NCBI GenBank assembly: GCA_033296885.1
Contig: MU863972.1
Span: 1-64,000 of the forward strand
Direction: 5' to 3'
DNA length: 64,000 nucleotides
Source of the DNA: Triangularia verruculosa
Taxonomy: Eukaryota > Ascomycota > Sordariomycetes > Sordariales > Podosporaceae
Made by a program: the position numbers and the translations under genes. This document shows positions 54,564 through 64,000 of this stretch, piece after piece. How positions within the stretch are numbered: position 1 is the stretch's first letter; each line of letters begins with the position of its first letter. The notes below the pieces were generated by a model. The model was not told the origin of the DNA and made no database searches. It was given only the letters and a program-made list of their open reading frames with translations.

Positions 54564-55131
54564 GCTTGCTCTTTGCTTCTTTTGGAGGTTGACTGCCATG
54601 CGGTTTTGGATTTGCTTCTTAAAACATTACAAACTAGAGGGCCATATCTATAGCTTTTCGATATAGGTAGATGCATGAGTTGATCTCGAACGATCGAGCG
54701 TTTCAGACCACATTTTTGTGGATCGCGGATGGATACTTATCGACATTTTGCCCGTTACTTGTTGCTCTGATCTTGCGGACGATGTACTGTTTTCGCCATG
54801 TCTGACTGTTGCCCTCAGGCTCATACTGCGTATCCCAGCTTTCTGTGTCTTGAGTCCTAACGATTTTCCTCGTCCTGTCTACGGTCAAGTCTATAGGAGT
54901 TCAACCTCGCACACGGCTTGCCTCATTAAACAGTACGGAACCACCGTGCTGAGCTCTAGAGTAAAAGACGCCCAGTCTCTAATATCTCCGCGGTATGCCA
55001 TCTGACTACAGTAAAATGTCGGCCAAGAAGAACATCGAGAAACGAGATGAAATCAAATAGAAGAAAAATCTCTAGAAAAGTTAAAAAGGTTGCTAGCCAC
55101 TTAGGCTAAAGATAAAACTGTAAAGAACTGA
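54564..55131. other. Intergenic
   Basis: 3' flank of tryptophan synthase, then AT-rich DNA before the tRNA genes; nothing else seen. Confidence 0.5.
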
Positions 55132-55223
55132 GGTCGTGCCCGGGTTCGAACCGGGGTTACTGGAAGGCAGTGACTGTGAAATCAAGTCAAAATCCAGAGT
55201 GATAACCACTACACTACACAACC
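55132..55223 (-). tRNA. tRNA-Gln (anticodon UUG) with intron
   Basis: Reads on the minus strand as a full cloverleaf: acceptor stem GGTTGTG with CACGACC, a D arm with GTG/CAC, anticodon stem CTGGA with TCCAG around loop TTTTGA (anticodon TTG, UUG in RNA), and T arm CCCGG-TTCGAAC-CCGGG. An intron of about 21 nt sits just 3' of the purine after the anticodon, the standard eukaryotic position. Confidence 0.88.
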
Positions 55224-55305
55224 TTGTATAATTGCACGGCTTCATAATTGGGCTTAAGAGGGGTGTTGGGTAAGTGAGGAAGATAAGCAAAAAAGAAGTT
55301 GGGAC

Positions 55306-55396
55306 TCGGATACCGGGAGTCGAACCCGGGGCTGTTGAGAGAACAGACACTTCTGAGAAGTGAGAGTCAACGATGTTACCGCTACACCATACCCGA
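55306..55396 (-). tRNA. tRNA-Glu (anticodon CUC) with intron
   Basis: Minus strand. Acceptor stem TCGGGTA pairs with TATCCGA (one G-U). D arm contains GTGTAGCGGTAACAT. Anticodon stem GTTGA pairs with TCAAC around CTCTCA, giving anticodon CTC, and the T arm is CCGGG-TTCGACT-CCCGG. An intron of about 21 nt follows position 37. It lies 82 bp from the tRNA-Gln gene in the same orientation. Confidence 0.88.
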
Positions 55397-55782
55397 TGAG
55401 GATGGTTCCGATTGGATGATGTCTGTTGAGTCCACAGTAGGTTTTATGAAGCTGTTGCAAACACCCTCAGATCACAATCTTTGGTTTTTGGTGAGAGAGG
55501 GCATGGAGATTGAGGTCTTTTATTTCAATTCCTGCGATCAAAGAGAGTCTGAAAAAATGACCGAGTGCGGATGACTTTGCTCAAACACATGGCACCAAAT
55601 AGTTCGGAAACACCAACCCGCACTGTCTTCGAGCATCGGAGGATGTTTGATACCTCGCCCACCAACCTGCTCCGGACTCCCGACGGCTCAGCAACAAGTT
55701 GAGAGCTATATATCAGACCTCCTTGGCCTGCTATAATTCATTCCACAAAATGTCAATAGGTGACAGTAGGTAACTTCTCACT
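55397..55782. other. Intergenic
   Basis: Between the tRNA-Glu gene and the SDR-like gene; no gene seen. Confidence 0.5.
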
Positions 55783-56908
55783 ATGACCTCCCTAACAATA
55801 ACCCCCTCCCATATCCCCTCCCTCGCAGGCAAAACAGCCATCGTAACAGGCGGCTCATCAGAAATAACCCTCTCCACCGCCCTTTTACTTGCCGACAAAG
55901 AATGTTCCAAGGTCATCATTCTCGACCCGGAGCACAGCGAGTCTTTACCAACACCAGAATCCACTTCCGACCCCAACATACCAGCATGCATGTCATTCTT
56001 AAAGGTCGATATCAGGAAATGGAAAGAATTAAAGACGGCGGTGGAAGAGGTAAAAACCATCGACTACGCCTTCTATGTACCGGGACCAGAAAGGATACTA
56101 TTCGAGGTTGGGGGCGAAGGGGATGATGAACAGGGCGATGACGGGGTTGGGATGGACTGGGCGACTGAGGTGAGGACGGTGGGAAACTTCGTGAGGGTTT
56201 GTTGGGAGGTCATGTCACAGTCTGGTGATAAAAAAGATGGCAAGGCAGGGGATGTGAAAGCAAAGGGTGGCAGTATCGCTATCTGCATCCCAGGCGGTGC
56301 TGGTGGCTACATGGCTTGCCATGTGCTGCCTCCTGTGGGGATGCCGGGTGAAGGTGTGATGGATGGGTGTGCTGGTGCTGCTGTGAGCTCTTCTCTTCTT
56401 TAGAAATTGGAACAAAACGCTAACATCAGGAACACAGATCCTTGGAATGATACGCTCGCTGAGAACCGTGACCATCCAAGACGGCGTGGCCATCAACGGG
56501 GTTGCTGTTGGCCCTACATTTTCGTCGACGTCTCATACCGTGCCACCGACAACCCCGTTGCCACCATTGACACCAAATGTTACACTAAACCAGGTGCCTG
56601 TCAACACCGCGGATGAGATTGCTCTTGCCCTTGTGTTTTCCGCCACGGCGTCACAGAAACGAAAAGTGGAAGTCTATGGCAAGGAAAAGGACTCCGATGT
56701 GTTTTCTACAAGGAACCACGACAAGAAGTGGAACGGAAGAGTCATTTTCACGGCCGGGACATCGCCTATGATTTACACAGAAGTGGAAGAAGGCCTCGCT
56801 GATTTGAGGGGGTGGTGGCTAGGGAGAGAGAATGTCAAGATGGTGCGGATGCAGCAAGCCGTCGGGGATTTCAGACCCTTTGAGGTGGATCACAAGCGGG
56901 ATTTTTGA
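55783..56908 (+). CDS. Degenerate SDR-like Rossmann protein
   Basis: 356 residues from exons 55783-56382 and 56438-56908 (55-nt intron, GTGAGC...ACACAG, GCTAAC branch). The start KTAIVTGGSSEITLSTALLL is laid out like the first strand and turn of a short-chain dehydrogenase, but the TGxxxGxG glycine pattern is broken (TGGSSEIT), and the expected YxxxK catalytic pair is not visible. A later segment KGGSIAICIPGGAGGYMACH sits where the SDR Ser-containing strand would be. IRSLRTVTIQDGVAINGVAVG resembles the usual post-catalytic VNGVAPG stretch. So it looks like a family member that has lost cofactor binding and catalysis, or a diverged paralogue. Acidic Gly/Asp inserts (EGDDEQGDDGVGMD) are unusual for enzymes of this fold. 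Confidence 0.65.
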
Positions 56909-57530
56909 TGGGCTGTCTGTTTTGATTGAATGATAACCGTTGTTGATCGAAGCCAGTAGTACAGTAGAGAACAGTGGTTTGATTCAGCTAATGATCGTCA
57001 ATGGCCTCAAAGTCCTGGATGATAGTTACAGGATCAATAGCTGGCCTTCTCCCGGTATTCACTTGTTCCAGAGGCCCAAACCCGCCCTTCCGGGAGCTCC
57101 CCAGGCCGGTCCAGATGCCTACCTACCAGTCTTCCTCATTCAATTGAAGCTATTTCGACCGGCAGGAGCAGGTGTGGGTCGACCGGACAAATCGTTTCCC
57201 ATGTGACATGTAGGTAGGTAGCATTTCGGCGGCCTTAGGAGCCTGATGCCACTCTTGACAAAGCCTGAAAAGAAGCAGAGTGGGTAGGACGTGTGAATTG
57301 ATTAGGTATCTGGTATCATCTGCAGTAGGTGGGCGTGGTATATAAGAGCAAGGTCTCGGGGACTGGTCAGCCTCTTTGATTGCTTATGATGGCCGAGTAT
57401 CTTGGCTGCCACCACCCCTGTCTCCCGTCTTTTTTTGTGCTGTGTACTAGTACACAATAGATCAATATATCTTGTTTCCCGCTGTACAACCTATCAACAC
57501 CTCCCTATCCTCGTACTCCACATCCCACCC
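56909..57530. other. Convergent intergenic
   Basis: Between the SDR-like gene and the Gfa-family gene; no gene seen. Confidence 0.5.
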
Positions 57531-58097
57531 TCAAGCCGGCAACTTCCCATTCTTCTTCCCCGTCCAAGTAGCAATCGCATCCATCAACGGCGGACTCAAC
57601 GCATCATACGTCTCCAACCCCAACTCCTTGAACCTCCCCCTCACCTCCCCGATCTTCTCCGGATCAAACCCCTGCTCAATCGCACTGCTCACAAACGCCG
57701 CAAACTGCGGCTCTTGCCATCCTTTATCCTCGCTCAGCTCCGCGTGAACGAAATCCAGCCCAGCAAAGGGATGCTCCTTCTCGATCCTGCCGTACAGATG
57801 GGCGCCGCACTCTTTGCAGGCGTAGCGCTGGATGGCGGCCGACTCGTCGATGATGACGAGCTTGTCTGCGTTGGCGGTGACGGAGAGGTTGGCCTTGGGG
57901 ACGACGCCGACGATGGAGAAGAGCGCGCCGGCGGGCTTCCAGCACTTGGTACAGCCACACGCGTGGTTGTGGAGGACGTTGGAGGTGAGGGTTACCTCCA
58001 CGGGAGAGGAGCTGCAGAGGCACTTGAGGGTGCCCCCCGAGAAGGAAGGCGAGCCGGGGGTGATGCCGTTGTCGAGGAGGGGGTGGAGGGAGACCAT
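57531..58097 (-). CDS. Gfa-family protein (S-hydroxymethylglutathione synthase type)
   Basis: 188 residues, single exon, close to the length of bacterial Gfa and its fungal homologues. Zinc-binding cysteines are all present: Cys26 and Cys28 in LKCLC, Cys47, Cys49 and Cys52 in CGCTKC, and Cys94 and Cys97 in YACKEC. Domain motifs CWKPAGALFS and CGAHLYGR are typical of the CENP-V/GFA fold. The proposed reaction speeds the addition of formaldehyde to glutathione; for many fungal members the true substrate is unproven. The start MVSLHPLLDNGITPG is the first Met of a frame with no better upstream choice. Confidence 0.9.
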   Translation of the reverse strand: MVSLHPLLDNGITPGSPSFSGGTLKCLCSSSPVEVTLTSNVLHNHACGCTKCWKPAGALFSIVGVVPKANLSVTANADKLVIIDESAAIQRYACKECGAHLYGRIEKEHPFAGLDFVHAELSEDKGWQEPQFAAFVSSAIEQGFDPEKIGEVRGRFKELGLETYDALSPPLMDAIATWTGKKNGKLPA

Positions 58098-58832
58098 CGT
58101 GTTGCTTGGGATGCTGTCTTGTTGGCGGCGGGGGTATGTACTCTGGAGAACTGTGCTGATGCTGGATGATTCCTCGACTCTAGACTACGGGCAACAGGCC
58201 ATATATAAGCACGTCTTCCTCTCACCGAGTCGAGAAACGGCCATTGTTCAACTACCGAACACCGAGCATTCCATCAGGATCGAATTATCCGGCAGGGCGC
58301 GCCTCTCACGCAACCTCCTTATCCATCCTTGTCTGCTTCCCGTAAGGCTTCGCCCCCTCGTTGACGTTGTGTTGCTTCCCGTGTCTCTCCGACTTATCTC
58401 TGCCCCTTTTAGCCCAGCAGTCTGGAGTTGGATCCCTTGCTATGCGCTGTCCCGCTCATGCGTAATCTTTGATGCTCTTGCCGCGTACGGCATCCTAATT
58501 GCAGCACCCTCTCTCTCCGGCAAAACTCGTACGCGGTGACTACAGATCACGCAATTCGCTAGAACCTCCCCAACACGGAGACGTCACCCAACTATCCCTT
58601 ATCTTCTCTCACCACATCGAAAGACCCCACCGGGGTTGTGTTGGCAATAGTAAACACCAAACTCAACCGCAACTGGCAAATAAGAATCTGTTATGTCTTT
58701 GATTAGAAATCAAAAAAGATGCGCTAAATTGGCACCAGCTAAACCTTTCTTTTGACACCCAACGCCACGGATATAGACACGAGATGATGCAGCAATTACA
58801 GAACCTCAAACTCCCTTACTCTTCCATTCAAA
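58098..58832. other. Intergenic
   Basis: Gfa gene promoter and HAS1 3' flank; no gene seen. Confidence 0.5.
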
Positions 58833-60651
58833 TTACCTCCTCTCTTGCTTGGGCTGGCTGCCGTACGCCCTTCTCCCTTGTGGCTTCTTATCCCGGCTCA
58901 TGCTGGCTGACAGAGTGATATCAACTCTTGGCGGCGTAGCAAACCCGAAGCTCTGTTGAGATAATTTGTCAGCTTATGCTCCGAGAAGGGCGCAAAAATG
59001 TCAAAAAAAGCTTACCTTGGCCACCTTGACGAGATCCAGCTTATGAATATCAAATACACTGCGGAGACTGTGAGAGGCATAGGCGTGGAGGTAAGACCGG
59101 TAACCGTCCTTGGCGCTCTGGTTGAGGTAATAGTTGCTGCCAATAAGCTTCTCAAGCTGAGACTGCACATTAAGGATCTTGTTCTTGGGAAAGTCATACT
59201 CCACGACTGGCACCTTGGCGGCCTTGAGATGGGCCAGGAAGCCAAGCTCGCAGGGCTGCAAGAAAAGGAGCGACCGGCCCTTGGTGTTGTTGCCACGGGC
59301 TGTACGACCGACACGGTGGATGTAGTCGCGGGGATCATCTGGAGGGTCGAACTGAACAATCCAGTCAACCGAAGGGATATCGAGACCGCGGGCAGCGACG
59401 TCTGTGCAGATCAAGGTGCCCTGGGTGGCGTTGCAGAATTCGAAGAAGGTGTTGGTGCGCTTCTGCTGCTTCTGCTTGCCGTGGAGGTCGAGGACTGGCA
59501 GGTCAATGTACTGCAACAGTTCGCTGTAGTACTTGACCGAATTACAGGACGAGAAGAACACAATGACCTTCTTCTTGGACATCTTCTTGAGGAAGGAGAA
59601 CAGCAACAGGAAGCGCTTGTCGGCATCCACAATCACGTAGCCCTGGTCGACGCCCTCTACCGTGCTGTACTGCTTCTCCTCGTCGACGTTGATGTACAGA
59701 GGCCCGGGACGGAGAGATATCCTGGCGAGATCCTCGACCTTGGTGGTTTGTGTGGCGGAGAACAGCATGGTCTGGCGTTCGTCCTTGGGGAGGATCTTGA
59801 CGATCTGGCGCATTTCGTCCTCGAAACCGATCTCGAGAATACGGTCGGCCTCGTCGATAATTAGGGACTTGAGGTTCTTGAAGACGAAAGGAGTGTTTTG
59901 AAGATGGTCGAGCAATCTACCGGGAGTGGCAATGAGCAGGTTGACACCCTTTCCAAGCTTGTCGGCCTCGGCCCTGCGGTTTGCGCCACCAATGCACACA
60001 CCATCTGGAGATTCTGTTAGTCTAGCACAACGAAGCATCGCACAGCCAAAAGATCTTACAGGTCTGGGAGTGGTTCTTCATCAACTCGCGGGCGACACCG
60101 AAAATCTGCAGGGCCAACTCGCGCGTGGGGGTAACGATAATGACACCAGTTCCGTTTCTTGGCTTGAAGCGCAACGAATGCAGCATCTCGATGGCAGGAA
60201 TGAGGAAGGCAAGAGTCTTTCCAGATCCAGTCTTGGCCGCGCCCAAAACGTCCTTGCCGGCGAGAAGTGGTGGGATACCTCGCCTTTGAATCTCGGTCAT
60301 CTTTGTGAAGCCCATCTCCTCGATCGCCTTCATGGTTCTTTCGGAAAGGCTGAGCTGAGCGAAGTCGGTCGCATTGGAGTCAATGGGCGGGGCGATCAAA
60401 GGCGCATCAGCTTTGGGGGGAGCCAGGTCGGTGCTTCCGTTCTGGCCATCGTCCTCATTCTCGGAGTCATCCTCCTTGTCGGAGGCATCCTCAACTTGGT
60501 CGGCGACAGGCTCGGCCGCGACGGGGGCATCCTCGATCTCGGCGTCGCTCTCCTCGGGGGTAGCATCTCTCTTGACCTTCTTCGACTTCTTAGTGACCGA
60601 AGTCTTCTCGGACTTGAGCTTGCGCTTCTTGCTGGTGGGATCGGACGCCAT
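58833..60651 (-). CDS. has1: DEAD-box RNA helicase HAS1
   Basis: Nucleolar ATP-dependent RNA helicase used in both 18S and 60S ribosome assembly. Three exons: 60651-60060, 60004-59016 and 58952-58833, joined to 566 residues. The intron of 55 nt restores QTYGVCIGGANRR, and the second (63 nt, GTAAGC...CAACAG) adds the C-terminal SFGFATPPRVDITLSASMSR. Helicase motifs: Q motif GFTKMTEIQ, Walker A AAKTGSGKT, PTRELALQ, ATPGRLLDH, DEAD in IIDEADRILE, SAT, ARGLDIPSVD and HRVGRTARG. The N-terminus is Lys- then Asp/Glu-rich. Without the last intron the protein would end VAKVSFF, losing the conserved C-terminal tail. Confidence 0.96.
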
Positions 60652-62553
60652 GATTGCGATAACGAGCGTTGTTTGGTGGTGTGGCCCTTCAATTGTTGCT
60701 GCCGGATTTTTTTTCTGCCTTCGAGCTTATCGCTTCAACTGATAGCGCACCGGCCCAAGCCCAATCCCTGCGTGAGTCTGGACAGTGGCACGTGCCAACC
60801 CCACCTGCAACCTGACCGACTGTCTGGATGCTCGGTCAATCATTTCACCGCTTGCCGGCGGGGTTCGCCCGGGATTCTTGGCTACGAGCTCATGGCCCGT
60901 GCGCCAGCATGCCTTATGTCAGCCCGTCACTGCAGCTTGACTGTAATCTGGGTGCCGTGTGTGGGGTTTTCTCTTCCAATGACTTCGATCCGGCAAATGA
61001 TCGACCTCTTCGGCTACGAAAAATGCCCGAACACAACGTCAACTCGTTCTACTGAGAGTCGAGAAAAGAAGCAGAGACCAAACGAGTCCCGTCGAGCAGA
61101 GATTCTGGGGACGCCCGCCGACCGGGAACGGGGGAACCTGGCCAATATCGCTTGCGTCGCTTGTCCAAGCTACTACCGATGCCTCTCAGAACAAGTAATG
61201 ATTGTCTCGTTACCAGCTTCCCAAACTTCTTCTCCTGCAGCGCGAGGTTGCTTTTCTTATATTATCCAGCGAGGCACGGAGAGGCACTGGTGCCATGAGG
61301 GGTCCTTAGGTGCTGGGGTATGGATCCAAGCTCTCGTCTTCGAGTGCCAGGCAATTTCATGCCGTCTTTCTTACCTCGCCAAGTGGTCAGCCTAACTCAC
61401 CTCGTCAACGCAGGGCAGCATTTGTCCCAGGGACTATCGGTTTTTGTATTTTTGCGTGGTCCTGTCTCTGACCTCGTTCCGGGTTCACAACCTCTGCTTC
61501 GTTCTTCAGAACCTGCTCGCTTTTTGCGTCCCATTTTCAATTTATCCACTGTTAAAAATAAACAAGAGATATCCCGGGGTTACATACCCATTGCCAGTAG
61601 TCTGGCTGGTATGGACTGACTGGAACAATGGGTCCTACTACGCTACCTACATACGTACCAATCTTAGCACCCCAACCTATACATACACGTGCGTCAAACG
61701 CGGGCACATCGGTCACGTCTAGCTTTGGGATCATGGAAGGACGGCATAGAAGACGAAGAATTCGACACAACTGGACGCCACAGACGGAGAAAGCACCCGG
61801 AGAAGCCGCACAAAACACGGGGGGGGTAGACGTCACTGGTTGCCGTGGGTGTCAGGGGCTGATGACTGATGGCTCTGCAAGCTGAAAATTCCTGCTTGCC
61901 AACCCGCTCAACCCCCCTTCTCGGCCATCCTTTACAGACTAGCTTGCTGACCGAAGAGGTAGGTGGGAATACGATCACTTCGACCCTGGTGTCTCTGGGC
62001 GTCCAAGACAAATGTCTGGCAGGCAGAACCTGTCCCTCGTTCGTGCGTCTGGGCGGCGTTGTACAGTCGTACGGGGGCTCAGACAGTCAGACAGACACGG
62101 CCCAACCCGAGCCATGTAGTATCGTCGGCGTCACGAGTGACACTTTCAGAGATGGTTGGCAGCACGGCAAGTAGCTGCATGTCATGGTCTTTGTGGGGAA
62201 AGGATGCGCAGAGAGTGAGCATGGCCTGTTTCTGGATACCAATTCATATCCCAGGGTTCCTACCTGCCTCGACTTATCGGGGGGCAATATCGGCGTCATT
62301 ATGTTCTGCAGAAAGCGGTCGACGGCAATATCGGCGTCGTAGTTTGCCCAATCTGTTGGTTGATGGGACTAAGAAAGGAAGGTGCCGATGCTCGAGCTTG
62401 TATTCAAGCCTGGGAGCTGGTAACTATAAAGAGTCCCAGGTTTTCCGTTCCTCTGGGACTCGATCGACAGCGGCTCTCTCAGATCCAAACTTTCAACACT
62501 ACTACAAACTCCAACCACTTCTTTGATTTTTGTATCACATCGACTCCTCCAAC
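60652..62553. other. 1.9-kb intergenic region
   Basis: No gene seen between HAS1 and the small secreted protein. A 15-base direct repeat, GGCAATATCGGCGTC, occurs twice about 44 bp apart near 62283 and 62327. Confidence 0.5.
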
Positions 62554-63225
62554 ATGAAGGTCTCTCTTCTTACCACTCTCTTCCTTGGCGTCGCCCTCGC
62601 TTTGGAGACTCCTGTTCTCGAGAGACGGGCACGTGCTGGTACTCTGCGCAAATTCAATGGCGTTGCCCCCCCTCCTCGGGCCGCCAAAGTTCCTGTCAAC
62701 GCCCCCGCCGGCTACACCACCAGCGTTACCACAGCCAACGTCAAGCGGTCAACCGACAGTCTAATTCCTGCGACTCTCCGCCGCCGGGAGGATCAGGTTG
62801 AGACCCGCCAGGTCTCTGCCAGTGACTTCTTTGAATGCTACAATGCCGTATGCTCGCCTCCTGTCTCTCTCTTTCCTAGTTCTTTCATCTGCTGTACCGT
62901 TGGCTAACAACATTAAAGAACCCCGCTCCCAGGCCTCGAGACTGCGACGTAATCGTCAACCAAGTCTCCAGCTCCAACGACCTGCTCATCGTCTCGGCCA
63001 GCTCCTGCCTTGTTTTCTCCTTTGGCACCTGCCAGGCCTTCTTCTGCAGCTTGTGCACCACCCTGACCACGGACACCAACTTCATTGCGGATCAGCTCGA
63101 CATTGTCGATGCCCTGTGCGTCGAGGGCGGACAGACGGGGTCGATTGTGAGCGAGGACAGCCCGCAGTGGGACGCTGGGTTTACCTATGTCGGGGCTGGG
63201 CTGCCTTTTTATAATGTCTGCTGAG
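62554..63225 (+). CDS. Small secreted cysteine-rich protein, unknown
   Basis: 199 residues from exons 62554-62847 and 62920-63225, with a 72-nt intron (GTATGC...TTAAAG, GCTAAC branch). A signal peptide (about 1-17) is followed by a pro-like region with basic sites RR24-25, KR64-65 and RRR76-78, where Kex2-type processing could occur. The mature-looking end holds eight cysteines at 95, 107, 128, 136, 141, 144, 165 and 199, the last being the C-terminal residue. Four disulphides could result. The core (SSCLVFSFGTCQAFFCSLC) is hydrophobic and Cys-dense. I do not recognise the family; candidates would be an effector-like or antimicrobial-type secreted protein, but no function can be claimed. Confidence 0.75.
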
Positions 63226-64000
63226 GTGTTTGATATGTCGGTTGGATGAGGGTGGGGTGACGGCTCGTGTAAGATTGTGGTGGTAGGGGATCGAGATGAT
63301 CTTGTGTTGCTTCGGATGTCACATTTCGAATCTTGACCCATCAAACTGCGTGTTATTTAGACTTTGTCGTGCAATCAGTCATTTCCGAGTTGGCAGAATG
63401 ATAGTTTACCTAGTACTTAGAGGATTAGCAGACTCAATGGACCACATACTCATGACATCTGTGCAGATGCTTTGAAGCTGGAATCTGACCGAGCTCTGGA
63501 TAGCCCCTATGCTAGTGTCTCTTGACCTTGTTTAATCCTCTTGCCCTTTGGCGACTTACTGGCATATCTGGGGTTTCAAAACGGCAAATACTTTTATGCA
63601 CTACAAATCTACTTTTTCTGCCCACTGTCCTACCTAGTACCAACCATTTTGCCGGCGTGCCTATTTAAGCACTGCTAGGCCCGGGTACTATCAGACTGCT
63701 GAGCTAAGAAAGATCATTGGACGGTCGCGATAAAATACCTACCAGAGCCTCACCTCATCTCATTGCTAGCAAAAGCTCAGAAACTTGGTACTCATGTTAA
63801 TTCTCACCATGTTGGTTCTTGTTGGTTCTTGTGACATAACAGAGCATCGGCCATGCAGAGTCTTTTGGTAATGGGTCTGGAAGACATAATCCTCTTGTAG
63901 CCACTCTCGAGACAATACAAGGACCCGCTAGATTTCTGAGAACGCAGTAGTTCATCACTTGTACCTCCTTTGAGTCCTTGAAGGCAGCCTACCTAGACAA
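63226..64000. other. Right edge, no gene seen
   Basis: No supported gene. A few short direct repeats (TTGGTTCTTG near 63812) are present. Confidence 0.5.

Noticed and set aside
52221..54599. 792-codon minus-strand open frame opposite tryptophan synthase
   Set aside because: Very long, but the plus strand encodes all tryptophan synthase motifs; this frame is an artefact of third-base GC bias.

Overview
The window looks like a piece of nuclear chromosome from a filamentous ascomycete, most likely a sordariomycete close to the Sordariales. The evidence is: short introns (about 50-80 nt) with GTRNGT donors and CTAAC/CTGAC branch sites, an AT-rich RIP-like stretch at the left edge, and gene content typical of these fungi (NPS6-type siderophore NRPS, fused tryptophan synthase, CFEM protein, Zn2Cys6 and C2H2 regulators, PRM1, HAS1, mitochondrial aspartate aminotransferase). 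All gene models were built by reading exon frames and splice sites by eye; nothing was searched against a database.

Layout. 1-3.4 kb: AT-rich RIP-like DNA followed by an unrecognised, apparently damaged multi-exon gene. 3.4-19.1 kb: a siderophore locus with an NPS6/SidD-like synthetase (minus), a GNAT acyltransferase (plus) and a full-length ABCB transporter (plus). Four exact ATCWGATAA boxes, the known binding sequence of the iron-responsive GATA repressor SREA, lie between synthetase and transporter. 20.6-22.9 kb: a C2H2 regulator followed by a 3.6 kb gene-free stretch. 26.5-28.2 kb: Yos9/OS-9 ER lectin ending in KDEL. 29.1-31.4 kb: a Zn2Cys6 regulator. 31.9-34.2 kb: a membrane-anchored double-psi beta-barrel protein and a sugar-transporter pseudogene. 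34.2-37.8 kb: a large disordered acidic protein. 38.0-38.3 kb: a beta-propeller gene relic. 39.8-42.3 kb: a CAD-type alcohol dehydrogenase facing a CFEM protein with a 9-residue repeat tail. 43.4-45.0 kb: mitochondrial aspartate aminotransferase with two microexons (3 and 10 nt). 45.2-47.5 kb: a coiled-coil protein divergent from mitochondrial ribosomal protein bL28m. 49-51.3 kb: PRM1. 52.2-54.6 kb: tryptophan synthase. 55.1-55.4 kb: two intron-containing tRNA genes. 55.8-58.1 kb: a degenerate SDR-like protein and a Gfa-family protein. 58.8-60.7 kb: HAS1. 62.6-63.2 kb: a small secreted cysteine-rich protein.

Functionally, the only co-regulated unit I can argue for is the iron locus: the synthetase builds an extracellular hydroxamate siderophore, the ABC protein probably moves a siderophore or its breakdown product, and the GATA boxes would repress both when iron is plentiful. 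The CFEM protein 25 kb away belongs to a family used for iron/haem capture, but nothing in the sequence ties it to that regulation. The remaining genes are housekeeping or regulatory genes without evident linkage. I found no convincing wholly new system; the most striking observations are the iron-box arrangement and the 3-nt microexon.
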